From: Rhodospirillaceae bacterium
Lineage (GTDB): Bacteria > Pseudomonadota > Alphaproteobacteria > MPNO01 > UBA2964
NCBI GenBank assembly: GCA_002720855.1
Contig: PBIN01000015.1
Span: forward strand, 620,001-684,000
Direction: 5' to 3'
Length of the DNA stretch: 64,000 nucleotides
In this document: positions 17,553 through 27,531 of the stretch, piece after piece
Layout of the letters: the number at the start of each line of letters is the position of its first letter
How positions within the stretch are numbered: position 1 is the stretch's first letter
Program-made: the position numbers and the translations under genes
Notes under the pieces: generated by a model
Database searches by the model: none
Told to the model about the DNA's origin: nothing
What the model saw: the letters and a program-made list of their open reading frames with translations, nothing else

Positions 17553-18590
17553 ATGAAAATTTCAGCTGCCAAGGCACCTGGGTTTATTTCATCGCCACCG
17601 GATTCTGTTCGCGCGATTTTGCTCTATGGACCCGATACCGGACTGGTGCGGGAACGTACTGGGATGCTTACAACTGCCGTTGTGGACGACCCAAAAGACC
17701 CGTTTCGAATTGCTGATATCCAGGTAAATGAATTGCGCGAGGATGCCGCGCGCCTTTCAGATGAAGCGGCGGCACTATCTTTTACAGGTGGCCGCCGCGT
17801 AGTAAGGGTCAGAGACGTTACAGACGTCACAGCAGGTCCAATTATTGAATTTTGTGCTGCGCCCGTTGGCGATGCGCTCGTTATTGTTGAGGCAGGAAAT
17901 TTGGGCCCACGTTCCAAATTACGCAAGTCTTTTGAAGACACCGATTTTGGCGCCGCCATTCCCTGTTACGGTGATGAGGGAAAGGCCTTGCGGGACGTCA
18001 TTGCTGAAACACTCGGGAAATCCAATATCCGGGTTTCAGCCGACGCGATGTCATACCTGTTGGACAACCTTGGCAATGACCGAATGGTCAGCCGATCGGA
18101 GCTTGAAAAGCTTCGGCTGTATATGGGTGAAGAAAGCGAGGTATCTCTGGAAGACGCTGCTGCGTGTGTCGGCGATAGCGCAGCAATGGCACTTGATGAT
18201 ATCGCCTTTGCGGCGGGGTTTGGCAATATTGATAAGTTGACACATCTAATGGACAGGATGCGTCGCGAGGGAACGGCGGCGATAACGGTATTGCGCGCTG
18301 TTGCGCGTCATTTTCAGAGGCTTCATTTTGCGTCTGGATCTATTGATGACGGAAAGTCTGCCGATATTGCATTGAAAGCATTGCGGCCTCCTGTGTTTTT
18401 TAAACAGGCGGACTCCTTCCGGGCACAACTTCGTATTTGGCCAACCAACCGATTGGGACAGGTAATCGAATCCCTCGCGGAAGCAGAAGTTCAATGCAAA
18501 TCTACCGGGATGGCAGCAGAGACAGTATGTGATCAAACCATGCTTCGAATAGGCGCGATGGCCCGCGCGCTAAGGGGACAAAACAAATAA
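17553..18590 (+). CDS. holA: DNA polymerase III subunit delta
   Basis: A 345-residue clamp-loader delta subunit, which opens the beta clamp as part of the DnaX complex. The N-terminal RecA-like fold without a P-loop is recognisable from ILLYGPDTGLVRERTGML, then SFTGGRRVVRVRDV near residues 75-88 and the conserved FFKQADSFRAQLRIW and AEAEVQCKSTG near the C-terminus. It starts immediately after the lptE stop and ends 15 bp before the convergent parB stop. Confidence 0.95.
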   Translation: MKISAAKAPGFISSPPDSVRAILLYGPDTGLVRERTGMLTTAVVDDPKDPFRIADIQVNELREDAARLSDEAAALSFTGGRRVVRVRDVTDVTAGPIIEFCAAPVGDALVIVEAGNLGPRSKLRKSFEDTDFGAAIPCYGDEGKALRDVIAETLGKSNIRVSADAMSYLLDNLGNDRMVSRSELEKLRLYMGEESEVSLEDAAACVGDSAAMALDDIAFAAGFGNIDKLTHLMDRMRREGTAAITVLRAVARHFQRLHFASGSIDDGKSADIALKALRPPVFFKQADSFRAQLRIWPTNRLGQVIESLAEAEVQCKSTGMAAETVCDQTMLRIGAMARALRGQNK

Positions 18591-18605
18591 ATCTTCACCA
18601 GGGAA

Positions 18606-19499
18606 TTAGTCACTCAATCGTCGAATAATATCGTCTAGCTGGTCAAGATTCGAATAATTGACAGCAACTATTCCGCTGCTGCCGTTAAAGTCGATCTCAA
18701 CCGTCAGCCCCAGAATATCGGTCAGCGATCTTTCAAGCGCCAAAGTATCTGGATCTTTTTGCGGCGATTTGACTCTCGGCGACTCTGTTCCGGATTTCGA
18801 CGCTTTAACGAGTTTTTCTGTCTGCCTAACATTTAGGCCGCGTTTAATTATTTCATCGGCAATGTCCTTCGGATTTGCAGCGCCGATCAAGGCCCTCGCA
18901 TGTCCGGCAGATAATTTTCCGTTTTCAAGAAGAGACTTTACGCCATCGGGCAGCGTTAGCAGCCGCAAGGTGTTTGCTATTTGACTCCGGCTCTTTCCAA
19001 TGACTTCAGCGAGGCTATCCTGCGTGTGAGAAAATTCGTCAATTAGTCGACGATATCCCAACGCTTCTTCTAGAATATTTAAGTCAGCACGCTGAATATT
19101 TTCGATAAGCGCAACTTCGAGCACTTCTTCATCATTAAGCTCCTTTATCATTACAGGAACTTCATGAAGTTGAGCCGCTTGCGCTGCACGCCATCGACGT
19201 TCACCGGCTATTATCTCATATTCATCTGCATTTTTTGGATTTGGCCGCGCCAAAATTGGTTGCAAAATTCCCCGCTCTTTAATGGATGTGGCAAGCGAAT
19301 CGATCTCTTCCTGAGAAAAAATTCGGCGTGGCTGTAAAGGGCTTGGAACCAGGAACTCTACCGGGATTATCGAAATACCTTGTCCAGAAATGGAACTATC
19401 TGAGCGTGTATCAGAATGAGGTATTTCTACCGTATCGTCGCCCAAAAGAGCAGAAAGCCCGCGCCCAAGTTTTGCTCCACGAGATTTAGGTGAGCTCAT
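18606..19499 (-). CDS. parB: Chromosome partitioning protein ParB
   Basis: A 297-residue CTP-dependent DNA clamp that loads at parS and spreads to build the partition complex near the origin. The N-terminal tail has the conserved LGRGLSALLGD (residues 11-21), which contacts ParA. The CTP-binding box GERRWRAA is at residues 99-106. The helix-turn-helix is near residues 155-176 (DSLAEVIGKSRSQIANTLRLL), and the C-terminus is a dimer domain. The start at 19499 gives the standard N-terminus and a 4-bp overlap with parA. Two matching parS sites lie 1.4 and 3.4 kb away. Confidence 0.97.
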   Translation of the reverse strand: MSSPKSRGAKLGRGLSALLGDDTVEIPHSDTRSDSSISGQGISIIPVEFLVPSPLQPRRIFSQEEIDSLATSIKERGILQPILARPNPKNADEYEIIAGERRWRAAQAAQLHEVPVMIKELNDEEVLEVALIENIQRADLNILEEALGYRRLIDEFSHTQDSLAEVIGKSRSQIANTLRLLTLPDGVKSLLENGKLSAGHARALIGAANPKDIADEIIKRGLNVRQTEKLVKASKSGTESPRVKSPQKDPDTLALERSLTDILGLTVEIDFNGSSGIVAVNYSNLDQLDDIIRRLSD

Positions 19500-20341
19500 T
19501 GACTTAATCCTTCCTCGCGGCGCAATACTTCGCCGGCTAAGTGAACATACGCTTGAGCACCAGGACACTGAAAATCGTATAACAGCACAGGCTTGCCATG
19601 CGACGGCGCCTCTGAGACGCGGACGTTTCGGGGTATCATGGTCCCATAAACGATATCGCCAAAATATGACCTGACATCGTCCGCAACTAAACTGCTCAAA
19701 TTGTTTCGCGCATCGTACATTGTCAAAACGATACCCTGTATACCGAGGCCTGGATTGAAGCCATCCCTCACTCTCTCAACAGTCCTTACCAGCTGGCTCA
19801 ATCCCTCCAATGCCAAATACTCGCATTGCAGCGGCACAATCACGCCGTCAGAGGCGACCAGAGCATTTAATGTCAGCAATCCGAGGGCAGGCGGACAATC
19901 GATCAGTATGTAGTCAAAGTTTACAGCAAGGTTGTTGAGTGCCATTTTTAGACGAAATTCACGGCGTTCAAGCTCTACAAGCTCTAGCTCCGCTCCTGAT
20001 AAGTCAATTGAAGCTGACACCAAAGAAAGATTAGGCACATCGGTTTCAATTAAGGCGTCTGAAATCAGGGCGCCATCAATCAGGATTTCATAACTCCCCA
20101 ATTCGACCGAATTTCGATCAACCCCGACACCCGTTGAGGCATTTCCTTGTGGATCCAGGTCAAAAAGAACAACACGCCGCCCTACAGCCGCCAGAGCGGT
20201 TGCAAGATTTATAGCGGTCGTTGTCTTGCCGACACCGCCCTTTTGATTAGCAATTGCTAGAATTTTTCCACGACCAGCGCTCGGTGACTGTTTGAACCCT
20301 GAGTCCGGTCTTTGATCTTTTAGGGTTTCGTTATCCGACAC
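19496..20341 (-). CDS. parA: Chromosome partitioning ATPase ParA
   Basis: A 281-residue ParA/Soj ATPase, which binds the nucleoid non-specifically and drives origin movement through ParB-stimulated hydrolysis. The deviant Walker A KGGVGKTT is at residues 34-41, Walker A' is VLFDLDPQGNAS, and Walker B is YILIDCPPALG. I prefer the GTG start at 20341 (a CGGGA lies upstream) over ATG at 20374, which has no ribosome site and would overlap rsmG by 44 bp; the chosen start still overlaps the rsmG stop by 11 bp. The operon order is rsmG-parA-parB. Confidence 0.95.
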   Translation of the reverse strand: MSDNETLKDQRPDSGFKQSPSAGRGKILAIANQKGGVGKTTTAINLATALAAVGRRVVLFDLDPQGNASTGVGVDRNSVELGSYEILIDGALISDALIETDVPNLSLVSASIDLSGAELELVELERREFRLKMALNNLAVNFDYILIDCPPALGLLTLNALVASDGVIVPLQCEYLALEGLSQLVRTVERVRDGFNPGLGIQGIVLTMYDARNNLSSLVADDVRSYFGDIVYGTMIPRNVRVSEAPSHGKPVLLYDFQCPGAQAYVHLAGEVLRREEGLSQ

Positions 20342-20951
20342 GTGCAATATCCCGAATCGAGAGAATAACGCCATTTGGGTCCGTCACGCTTTGAAAGCGT
20401 TCAACTGTCATATTCCGCGTTTTCTGCGCCTCGGTCAATTCCTCGTCCACCCGCGCACCCTTTAAAAACAAACAGATTCCATCGGGTGCTAGGTTTGGCT
20501 CCGCATAATCCAATAGTTTGCCAAGCGGCGCCAAAGCACGGGCGGTAACAAGGTCGCTTTTTGGGAGTTTCAGATTTTCGATACGGGCTTGATGTAAAAC
20601 AACTTTTGCATCAACCGTACGGGCAACCTCTCTCAGAAAAGCGATCTTTTTCCCCGAAGATTCAACAAGGTTTACTTCGATACCAAGCAGAATAGAAAGC
20701 GCCATGCCTGGAAAGCCTGCGCCGCTGCCCAAGTCAGTAAATATTCTGGTTTCGCTGGGCACATAATCGGCAATTTGAACTGAATCCAGAATATGGCGAC
20801 GCCAAATATCGTCGAGCGTATCGCCGCCAACCAAATTTATCGCCTTTTGCCATTTTTGCAGAAGCTCCACGTATTTTTGAAATTTATGCAATGTTTCACG
20901 TGAAACATTTGCCTTGTCGGCGAATTCATCCGCGGTCAGCGGTTGGACCAT
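20331..20951 (-). CDS. rsmG: 16S rRNA (guanine-N7)-methyltransferase RsmG
   Basis: A 206-residue SAM-dependent enzyme that methylates N7 of G527 in 16S rRNA. The SAM-binding motif DLGSGAGFPG is at residues 73-82, with IEVNLVESSGKKIAFLREV as motif II. The N-terminal residues VSRETL (16-21) are encoded by the parS palindrome at 20892-20907, so the DNA serves as both codons and ParB site. It is 10 bp downstream of mnmG and overlaps the parA start, in the classic mnmG-rsmG-parA-parB arrangement. Confidence 0.96.
   Translation of the reverse strand: MVQPLTADEFADKANVSRETLHKFQKYVELLQKWQKAINLVGGDTLDDIWRRHILDSVQIADYVPSETRIFTDLGSGAGFPGMALSILLGIEVNLVESSGKKIAFLREVARTVDAKVVLHQARIENLKLPKSDLVTARALAPLGKLLDYAEPNLAPDGICLFLKGARVDEELTEAQKTRNMTVERFQSVTDPNGVILSIRDIARVG
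20892..20907. promoter_or_regulatory. parS site within rsmG
   Basis: TGTTTCACGTGAAACA is a perfect 16-bp palindrome identical to the core parS consensus recognised by ParB. The symmetry extends one more pair of bases on each side twice, to 20890-20909. It lies in the rsmG coding sequence. Confidence 0.95.
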
Positions 20952-20961
20952 TCAAAACCCT

Positions 20962-22824
20962 CTATGTCGTCGCGCGATCGCGGCGGCGGACGTAACGCAG
21001 CAGAGCGGTAAGGGCGGCTGGGGTTACACCCGAAATACGGGCAGCTGCGCCGAAGCTTGATGGACGCGCCGACCGTAATTTTTCGCGCACTTCGTTTGAC
21101 AGCCCGCCAACCATATCCAAATCGAGATCGGGTGGGATTTCCAGCGCCTCGTCACGGCGAAACGCTTCGATATCAGCATTTTGTCGCTCAAGATAAGTTG
21201 CGTAGCGGGCCTCGATCTCCATTTGTTCAGCAATATCTTCCCGCATTTGCCCTAATTCGGGCCATATTGAAGCGAGTTTTTTAATATAGATATCAGGATA
21301 GGCTAAAAGCCGCATTGCGCTGCGTTTTTTACCATCTTGTGTGATGGCCATGCCGTGCCCCGAAATTACTTTTGGCGTCTCACTCAGTACAGCGAGCTGT
21401 CGTCGAGCTGCCTCAAGCGCTGTCGATTTAGCTCTAAAAATTTGCGATCGCTCCGAAGAAACACAGCCGATTTCAATTCCTTTGGGTGTTAGTCGCTGAT
21501 CAGCATTGTCCGCCCGCAGAAGCAACCGGTATTCAGCCCGCGATGTAAACATTCTATAAGGTTCAGAGGTTCCGCGCGAAACCAGATCATCAATAAGAAC
21601 GCCGATATAGGCATCGGCCCGATCAAGAATAAACGGCGGGCTTCCACCACATGCCAAAGCGGCGTTCAGGCCGGCCATCAGCCCTTGGGCTGCAGCCTCT
21701 TCATATCCCGTGGTTCCATTAATCTGGCCAGCCAGATAGAGGCCCGAAAGCTTGCGGGTTTCGAGGGTTGGCTCTAGCTCACGCGGATCAACATAATCAT
21801 ATTCAATCGCATATCCCGGCCGGATTACCTTCGCAGTTTCTAGGCCAGGTATGGTTTTCAAAAACCCCGCCTGAACATCACGCGGCAGGCTGGTTGAAAT
21901 CCCGTTCGGATAGACCGTGTCATCATTCAGGCCTTCTGGCTCCAGGAAAATCTGATGACGCTCCTTTTCCGAAAAACGCACCACTTTATCCTCTATCGAG
22001 GGACAATATCTCGGGCCGGTTCCCTCAATTTGCCCCGAATACATTGGCGCACGATCAAGGTTATTGCGAATGACCTCATGCCCGGCCACCGTTGTAAACG
22101 TAATGTGGCAATCGATTTGCGGTGTGGTGATCTCCTCGGTCAAATAAGAAAACGGGACTGGTTTGGAATCTCCAGGCTGCACAATCAGACTATTCCAATC
22201 GATCGTCTTGCCATCCAACCTGGGCGGGGTCCCCGTTTTCAGCCGATCAAGGGCAAAACCGGCATTATCAAGTGTGGCAGATAGCCCAAGGCACGGCGCC
22301 TCTCCAACGCGGCCGGCGGGATGTCTTTCTTCCCCAATGTGAATTTCGCCACGCAAAAAGGTACCGGTTGTTAAAATTACTCTTGCGCATCCAATTTCGC
22401 GGCCATCCAGTAATTTTACGCCCGAAATTTGATTATTTTTCCCGATCAGGAAATTTTCTGCAGCGCCCGCCCATATCGACAGGCTCTCCTGTTCTTGCAA
22501 CTCGGCCTGCATTGCTTCTCGATAGAGCTTACGATCTGCCTGCGCCCTCGGACCCCGCACAGCAGGCCCTCTGCTGCGATTTAGAATTCGAAACTGTATA
22601 CCAGCGCGATCAATGACCCGCCCCATGACCCCGTCAAGCGCATCGATTTCCCGCACAAGATGGCCTTTGGCGAGTCCCCCAATCGCTGGGTTACAAGACA
22701 TTTCGCCAATTGTTTCTACTTTATGGGTCAACAACAAAGTAGACGCGCCCATTCGAGCGGCGGCGGCGGCGGCTTCACACCCCGCATGCCCGCCCCCTAT
22801 TACGATTACGTCAAACGTTGTCAT
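20962..22824 (-). CDS. mnmG: tRNA uridine-5-carboxymethylaminomethyl modification enzyme MnmG
   Basis: A 620-residue FAD protein which, with MnmE, makes the 5-carboxymethylaminomethyl group on wobble U34 of several tRNAs. The dinucleotide-binding motif [12 protein letters not shown] is at residues 8-19. Family signatures include [20 protein letters not shown] (about 45-64) and the C-terminal [18 protein letters not shown]. Length is normal. The partner gene mnmE is 95 bp upstream, with a parS site in the gap, and rsmG follows 10 bp downstream. Confidence 0.97.
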   Translation of the reverse strand: MTTFDVIVIGGGHAGCEAAAAAARMGASTLLLTHKVETIGEMSCNPAIGGLAKGHLVREIDALDGVMGRVIDRAGIQFRILNRSRGPAVRGPRAQADRKLYREAMQAELQEQESLSIWAGAAENFLIGKNNQISGVKLLDGREIGCARVILTTGTFLRGEIHIGEERHPAGRVGEAPCLGLSATLDNAGFALDRLKTGTPPRLDGKTIDWNSLIVQPGDSKPVPFSYLTEEITTPQIDCHITFTTVAGHEVIRNNLDRAPMYSGQIEGTGPRYCPSIEDKVVRFSEKERHQIFLEPEGLNDDTVYPNGISTSLPRDVQAGFLKTIPGLETAKVIRPGYAIEYDYVDPRELEPTLETRKLSGLYLAGQINGTTGYEEAAAQGLMAGLNAALACGGSPPFILDRADAYIGVLIDDLVSRGTSEPYRMFTSRAEYRLLLRADNADQRLTPKGIEIGCVSSERSQIFRAKSTALEAARRQLAVLSETPKVISGHGMAITQDGKKRSAMRLLAYPDIYIKKLASIWPELGQMREDIAEQMEIEARYATYLERQNADIEAFRRDEALEIPPDLDLDMVGGLSNEVREKLRSARPSSFGAAARISGVTPAALTALLRYVRRRDRATT

Positions 22825-22893
22825 GCTGCGTATTTAGAAGTGTCGACGGGTTCTGTCAAAGAAAACCCGTCGTAAATTGAGATTCGATTCCAA

Positions 22894-22909
22894 TGTTTCA
22901 CGTGAAACA
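22894..22909. promoter_or_regulatory. parS site between mnmE and mnmG
   Basis: A second exact copy of TGTTTCACGTGAAACA, in the 95-bp gap downstream of mnmE. It is 2.0 kb from the site in rsmG and about 10.5 kb from the proposed origin. Confidence 0.95.
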
Positions 22910-22919
22910 GTGATGGACT

Positions 22920-24254
22920 TCATTTTCCAATACAAAACTCATCAAAAATAACCCCAAGCACCTCCTCAACATCCACCCGACCAGTAATCCGACCCAGCGC
23001 GCGTGTCGCGAGACGCAAGTCCTCCGCCATTAATTCGGCCGCATCAGCTGATAATCCACGACGAAGTGTATCGCAACATTCCTGGAGCGCTTCCCGATGC
23101 CTAAGGCGGGTCAAGGGTGGAGGCCCTGAATGATCTAAAAATTGGCCAGCTCTTTCTGCCAACACTTTTACAAACACATCGAATTCAGCGCCCGTTTTCG
23201 CCGATATTCCTAGAGGGCTTCTCCCCGCAATTGGCGTGGTGAGATCAATCTCCTCGACCAGGTCAATCTTGTTCAGAAGCACGATATCCTCAGGCCCCAC
23301 AATTCCGATGACGTCTTTGTCGGCCTCCGGATCCTGTGCATCTAAAATAAGCACCCTAAGATCAGCCTGCTCGGCCCGGTTTTTGGCACGGCGGACACCT
23401 TCGGCTTCGATTTCGTCCTTCGTTGAACGAACGCCCGCAGTATCAGCAATAGTTACCGGATATCCGCCGAGATCGAGCCTAACCTCCACAATATCCCTCG
23501 TTGTGCCTTCTTCTTCCGAAACGATCGCAACATCTCGTTCCGCAAGACAATTCAACACGCTAGATTTCCCGACATTGGGAGGGCCTATAATAGCAATCTG
23601 AAATCCGGCCCGGGTCCTCTCGCCACGCCTATTATCCAACATATAGTGGGTTATGGAATCCGAAATACCCAACATCTGGTGTTTTGACTGTTCTATCAAA
23701 TTCTCTGGCAGATCTTCTTCGGGAAAGTCGATTGCCGCCTCGGTTTGAGCCAATAGATGCAATAAAGACTCGCGCCAGCCTTCATAAATTTCGCTCAAGC
23801 CCCCAGCGAGCTGTCCTAATGCCTGTATTCTTTGAGCCTCGGTTTCCGCAGCAATAAGATCCGCCAGGCCCTCAATCTCTGCCAGATCCAGCTTCTCATT
23901 TTCAAAAGCGCGTCGACTAAACTCGCCGGGCTCTGCCAAGCGACAACCCTCACAATCGCTCAATACTGAACAAATGGCTTCGACGGTCGCCCTCCCGCCA
24001 TGCACATGAAGCTCCGCGACGTTCTCTCCTGTAAAGCTGTCCGGTCCGGGGAACCAAATCACTAGCCCTTCATCCAAAAAAACTTTGTCACCGGGGCGAC
24101 ATAGCGTCACTCGTTTCGCATAGCGTGGGTTTGGCAAATCGCCACCCGCCAGCAATTTCAGTATTTCTCCAGCGCGCTCGCCAGAAATACGAATTATGGC
24201 AATGCCTGCCGGAACCCCGCCGCTGGACGGTGCAAAGATTGTATCCGAATTCAT
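22920..24254 (-). CDS. mnmE: tRNA modification GTPase MnmE
   Basis: A 444-residue GTPase partner of MnmG in wobble-uridine modification. The N-terminal formyl-THF-binding domain begins DTIFAPSSGGVPAGIAIIRISG. The G domain has P-loop GPPNVGKS at residues 223-230, a switch region EEGTTRDIVEV, DTAG and NKID. The helical region ends in the conserved FDEFCIGK, whose cysteine is the family's C-terminal CxGK motif. Genes upstream in its direction are unrelated (a plus-strand insert starts at 24387). Confidence 0.97.
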   Translation of the reverse strand: MNSDTIFAPSSGGVPAGIAIIRISGERAGEILKLLAGGDLPNPRYAKRVTLCRPGDKVFLDEGLVIWFPGPDSFTGENVAELHVHGGRATVEAICSVLSDCEGCRLAEPGEFSRRAFENEKLDLAEIEGLADLIAAETEAQRIQALGQLAGGLSEIYEGWRESLLHLLAQTEAAIDFPEEDLPENLIEQSKHQMLGISDSITHYMLDNRRGERTRAGFQIAIIGPPNVGKSSVLNCLAERDVAIVSEEEGTTRDIVEVRLDLGGYPVTIADTAGVRSTKDEIEAEGVRRAKNRAEQADLRVLILDAQDPEADKDVIGIVGPEDIVLLNKIDLVEEIDLTTPIAGRSPLGISAKTGAEFDVFVKVLAERAGQFLDHSGPPPLTRLRHREALQECCDTLRRGLSADAAELMAEDLRLATRALGRITGRVDVEEVLGVIFDEFCIGK

Positions 24255-24386
24255 GCGGCTCTATAGGCCGGGCAATACACAAACGACAAGAGAAATCATT
24301 ACGACGTCATTGAGATTAATTGCCCTCAGCACCACCCTCCTCTAGGGTGCGAAATACACCCGATCATCTTCCTGCCGAGAGTACTT

Positions 24387-26417
24387 ATGGCCCAAAATCG
24401 CCTTGCCGACCAAACAAGCCCATACCTTCTACAACATGCCGATAATCCCGTGGATTGGTGGCCTTGGGGACCAGAGGCGTTGTCTGAGGCAAAAGAAAAT
24501 AACAAACCGATTCTTTTATCGGTTGGCTACGCAGCATGCCACTGGTGCCATGTTATGGCTCATGAAAGCTTTGAAAGCGAAGAAATCGCGAAGCAGATGA
24601 ATGAGCTCTTCGTGAACATCAAAGTCGATCGAGAGGAGCGTCCCGATCTCGACACGATCTATCAGCACGCTATTCAAATTCTCGGACAGCAAGGTGGCTG
24701 GCCGCTGACGATGTTTTTGACACCCGATGGCGAGCCGTTTTGGGGCGGTACATATTTTCCTGCAGAGTCGAAATTCGGGCGACCCGGGTTTCCTGACGTT
24801 CTGAATACGATCCACAGCTACTGGACAGACAAACAAGACTCAGTGAGCCAAAATGTTACCGCTTTGCGGGAATCGCTCGCTCAAATGGGTGTGTCTGAAA
24901 GCGGCGGCGAGATCGATCTCAGCCTGGTCGAGCGCGCTGCCCAACGGCTTGTGCAAGAATATGACACGGTAAATGGCGGCATCGGCACGGCGCCTAAATT
25001 TCCCAATCCATCCATTCTCGAATTGCTTTGGAGAACATACAAACGGTGCGGTCATGAAGATTTAAAACAGGCCGTGCTTCTATCCATGGAGAAGATGTCC
25101 CAGGGCGGAATTTATGATCATCTCGGCGGCGGTTACGCCCGTTACTCGACCGATGCCATATGGCTCGCCCCGCATTTCGAAAAGATGCTCTATGACAATG
25201 CTCAACTTCTCGATCTCTTGACCTGGGTTTGGCAGCAAACAGACGACCCCCTTTTCAAACAACGAGCACACGAAACCGTTGACTGGGTTCTACGTGAAAT
25301 GATTGCCGATGGTGGTGCATTCGCCGCGACGCTTGATGCCGATAGTGAAGGCGAAGAGGGAAAGTTTTACGTCTGGAATCAATCGGAAATTGAAGAGGTG
25401 CTGGAAGCAGACGCGCCGCTTTTCATCGAAGCTTACGATGTGCAACCGGATGGGAACTGGGAAGGAAAAACGATCCTCAACCGTACAAATAATTCCCGGA
25501 GCTACTCCGGTGACGAAGAGGACATTCTTGCCAATTGCCGAAATAAATTATTGGCCGAAAGAGATAAACGAATTCGCCCTGGATGGGATGACAAGGTTCT
25601 CGCGGACTGGAACGGGTTGATGATTCCTGCAATGGCACAGGCTGGCGTCGTCTTTGGCAAATCAGACTGGATCATCGCAGCCAGGAAAGCGTTCGCATTT
25701 GTCTCCGAAACGATGAATGAAAACGGTAAGCTTTTTCACGCCTATCGGAACGGCAAGGTTAACCACGATGCCACCCTTGATGATTACGCCGGTATGATCC
25801 GGGCGGCGTTGTCTCTCTATGAGGCGGCAGGTGACAAAGAATATTTGCAGAATGCACAAGAGTGGGTGGCAACTGTCGACAAACAATTTTGGGATCATGA
25901 AAACGGTGGTTATTTCTTTACCGCCGATGATGCGGAAGCTCTTATTGTTCGTACAAAAACAGCGGCTGACAATGCCACACCTGGCGGCAATAGCGTCATG
26001 ATAACCAATCTCGGTCGACTTTATTACCTGACCGGTGAGACAAAATATCGTGACAGAGCGGACCAAACGATTGCGGCCTTCTCCGGCGAACTTTCTAAGA
26101 ATTTTTTCCCATTTGCAGCATTGATGAATTCTGCCGAGTTCCTGCAACAGGCAATCCAAATCGCTATAATCGGAGAACGTGGCAAAGAGGATTGTGAAGC
26201 GATATTAAGCGCAGTCTTTAAATCTCCAAATCTAAACAAGGTTGTTTCTGTCATATCGCCCAATGAAGCGTTGCCAGAGAACCATCCTGCCAGCGGAAAA
26301 GGTCAATTGAACGATGCTGCAACCGCCTACATTTGCGTAGGACAAACTTGTTCGTTGCCAATCACCGAAGCTCAGGATGTAGCCATCCAGCTCGATTCCG
26401 CACCCCAGCGACAATGA
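24387..26417 (+). CDS. Thioredoxin-domain protein of the DUF255 (YyaL/SPATA20) family
   Basis: A 676-residue protein. The N-terminal DUF255 thioredoxin-like domain has the redox-type CHWC at residues 51-54 and the block [16 protein letters not shown]. The C-terminal two thirds look like an alpha/alpha-barrel glycoside-hydrolase/epimerase-like repeat domain ([43 protein letters not shown]). The cellular function of the family is not settled. It is the first gene of a plus-strand group that interrupts the mnmE-rho order and overlaps the ogt remnant by ATGA. Confidence 0.9.
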   Translation: MAQNRLADQTSPYLLQHADNPVDWWPWGPEALSEAKENNKPILLSVGYAACHWCHVMAHESFESEEIAKQMNELFVNIKVDREERPDLDTIYQHAIQILGQQGGWPLTMFLTPDGEPFWGGTYFPAESKFGRPGFPDVLNTIHSYWTDKQDSVSQNVTALRESLAQMGVSESGGEIDLSLVERAAQRLVQEYDTVNGGIGTAPKFPNPSILELLWRTYKRCGHEDLKQAVLLSMEKMSQGGIYDHLGGGYARYSTDAIWLAPHFEKMLYDNAQLLDLLTWVWQQTDDPLFKQRAHETVDWVLREMIADGGAFAATLDADSEGEEGKFYVWNQSEIEEVLEADAPLFIEAYDVQPDGNWEGKTILNRTNNSRSYSGDEEDILANCRNKLLAERDKRIRPGWDDKVLADWNGLMIPAMAQAGVVFGKSDWIIAARKAFAFVSETMNENGKLFHAYRNGKVNHDATLDDYAGMIRAALSLYEAAGDKEYLQNAQEWVATVDKQFWDHENGGYFFTADDAEALIVRTKTAADNATPGGNSVMITNLGRLYYLTGETKYRDRADQTIAAFSGELSKNFFPFAALMNSAEFLQQAIQIAIIGERGKEDCEAILSAVFKSPNLNKVVSVISPNEALPENHPASGKGQLNDAATAYICVGQTCSLPITEAQDVAIQLDSAPQRQ

Positions 26418-26878
26418 GCAGTATCTCGTTTTCATCGCCACTGGGCCCACTAACCGTCGTCGAAGAGAATGGTGCAATCGTTGAATTAGATTGGACCACA
26501 GTAAAAGGACAAACCGAAACGGATCTCCTCATTCAAACGCGTGATGAGCTCCTCAGGTTTTTCGATGGTAAATAAAAAAAGTTTTCCGTCCCGTTAAATC
26601 CAAAAGGGACAGAGTTTCAAAAAAATGTTTGGCGAGAAATGCTGGAAATTCCTTTCGCTGCAGTTCGGACTTACGGTGATATCTCTAAAATCCTTTCTTC
26701 ATCGCCCCGGGCCGTGGGAACCGCATGCGGCCTCAATCCGATTCCAATAATAATCCCATGTCATCGTGTCGTTGGCGCCAACGGCGCATTGACCGGTTAT
26801 TCCGGCGCCGGCGGCGTCAAAACGAAGGCTTTTCTGCTTGAGCATGAGAGTGGGCAAGGGGCCCTGAAATTCAACTAG
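26414..26878 (+). pseudogene. ogt: Methylated-DNA-protein cysteine methyltransferase broken by an in-frame stop
   Basis: The frame from ATG 26414 encodes an Ogt-like protein that would repair O6-alkylguanine by suicide transfer to its active-site Cys. Codon 54 is TAA (26573-26575), inside an A-rich run. Reading past it, the same frame continues as KKFSVPLNPKGTEFQKNVW and then the full catalytic domain, with PCHR (Cys at codon 116) and the GYSGAGGVKTKAFLL tail. No frameshift is needed. One substitution, or a base-call error in the homopolymer, explains it. Translation restarted at ATG 26639 would give a short piece with the active site but no N-terminal domain and only part of the DNA-binding region. 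Confidence 0.85.
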
Positions 26879-26884
26879 CAAGAC

Positions 26885-27439
26885 ATGGAAAACATGACAA
26901 TTGCCGACGAAATAATCCGCGAACTAGACAACTGTTTCACCATCCTCATTCTCGATAATGAGGTAACGCTGGACGCATTTATCGCTGAGCCACCTTTAAA
27001 ATGGGTGCGACTGATCAATGTTGACGGCTCCTATAAGATTCCCGATTCATACCCCACCTCCCTAACCAAATCGGAATCAGACCGTGAAGAACTAAACTGG
27101 GACAAGGTAGATCTTGAGCTACTCCGACGTCATCTTAATGACCTCAATCCGCAAATCGATCTCGTTGCCATTGGCAACAATGCTGCTCAGGGTTTACCGC
27201 TCGCAGAAGCTCTTCCCGCATCAATGCGAGCTGAAAACGGTGTTATCATCTACGGTTCCTCGTTACCTGAACAGCCCATTTACGGCGCTCTCGGTTACAA
27301 GAATTTTTGCGCTCGCAGCGACCTTTTGGACTTTGCCCTTCCGTTGGCAAAATCGAATGGCTGCGATCCGGCTCTCGCTTTTATCAACACAATCGAACAC
27401 AACGATCAGAACTATCACGCGCCCTGGACTGGACGATAG
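26885..27439 (+). CDS. Hypothetical protein, unknown function
   Basis: A 184-residue soluble, acidic protein that I do not recognise. It has no signal peptide or membrane segment. Visible features are an N-terminal helix-like ADEIIRELDNC, several alternating hydrophobic strands (FTILILDNEV, QIDLVAIGNNAAQGLPLAEAL, GVIIYGSSLP) and a C-terminal QNYHAPW. The strand-loop-helix pattern with AIGNNAAQGLPL suggests an alpha/beta sandwich. It starts 7 bp after the ogt remnant and is probably co-transcribed with it. Confidence 0.6.
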   Translation: MENMTIADEIIRELDNCFTILILDNEVTLDAFIAEPPLKWVRLINVDGSYKIPDSYPTSLTKSESDREELNWDKVDLELLRRHLNDLNPQIDLVAIGNNAAQGLPLAEALPASMRAENGVIIYGSSLPEQPIYGALGYKNFCARSDLLDFALPLAKSNGCDPALAFINTIEHNDQNYHAPWTGR

Positions 27440-27531
27440 AAATCTCGCTTTTCGATGACATCGCCATGGCACCACGTTAAGCTGCGCCCGATTTAATCCA
27501 ACCAATTCCAGTTATGAGGGAGATGACAAAA

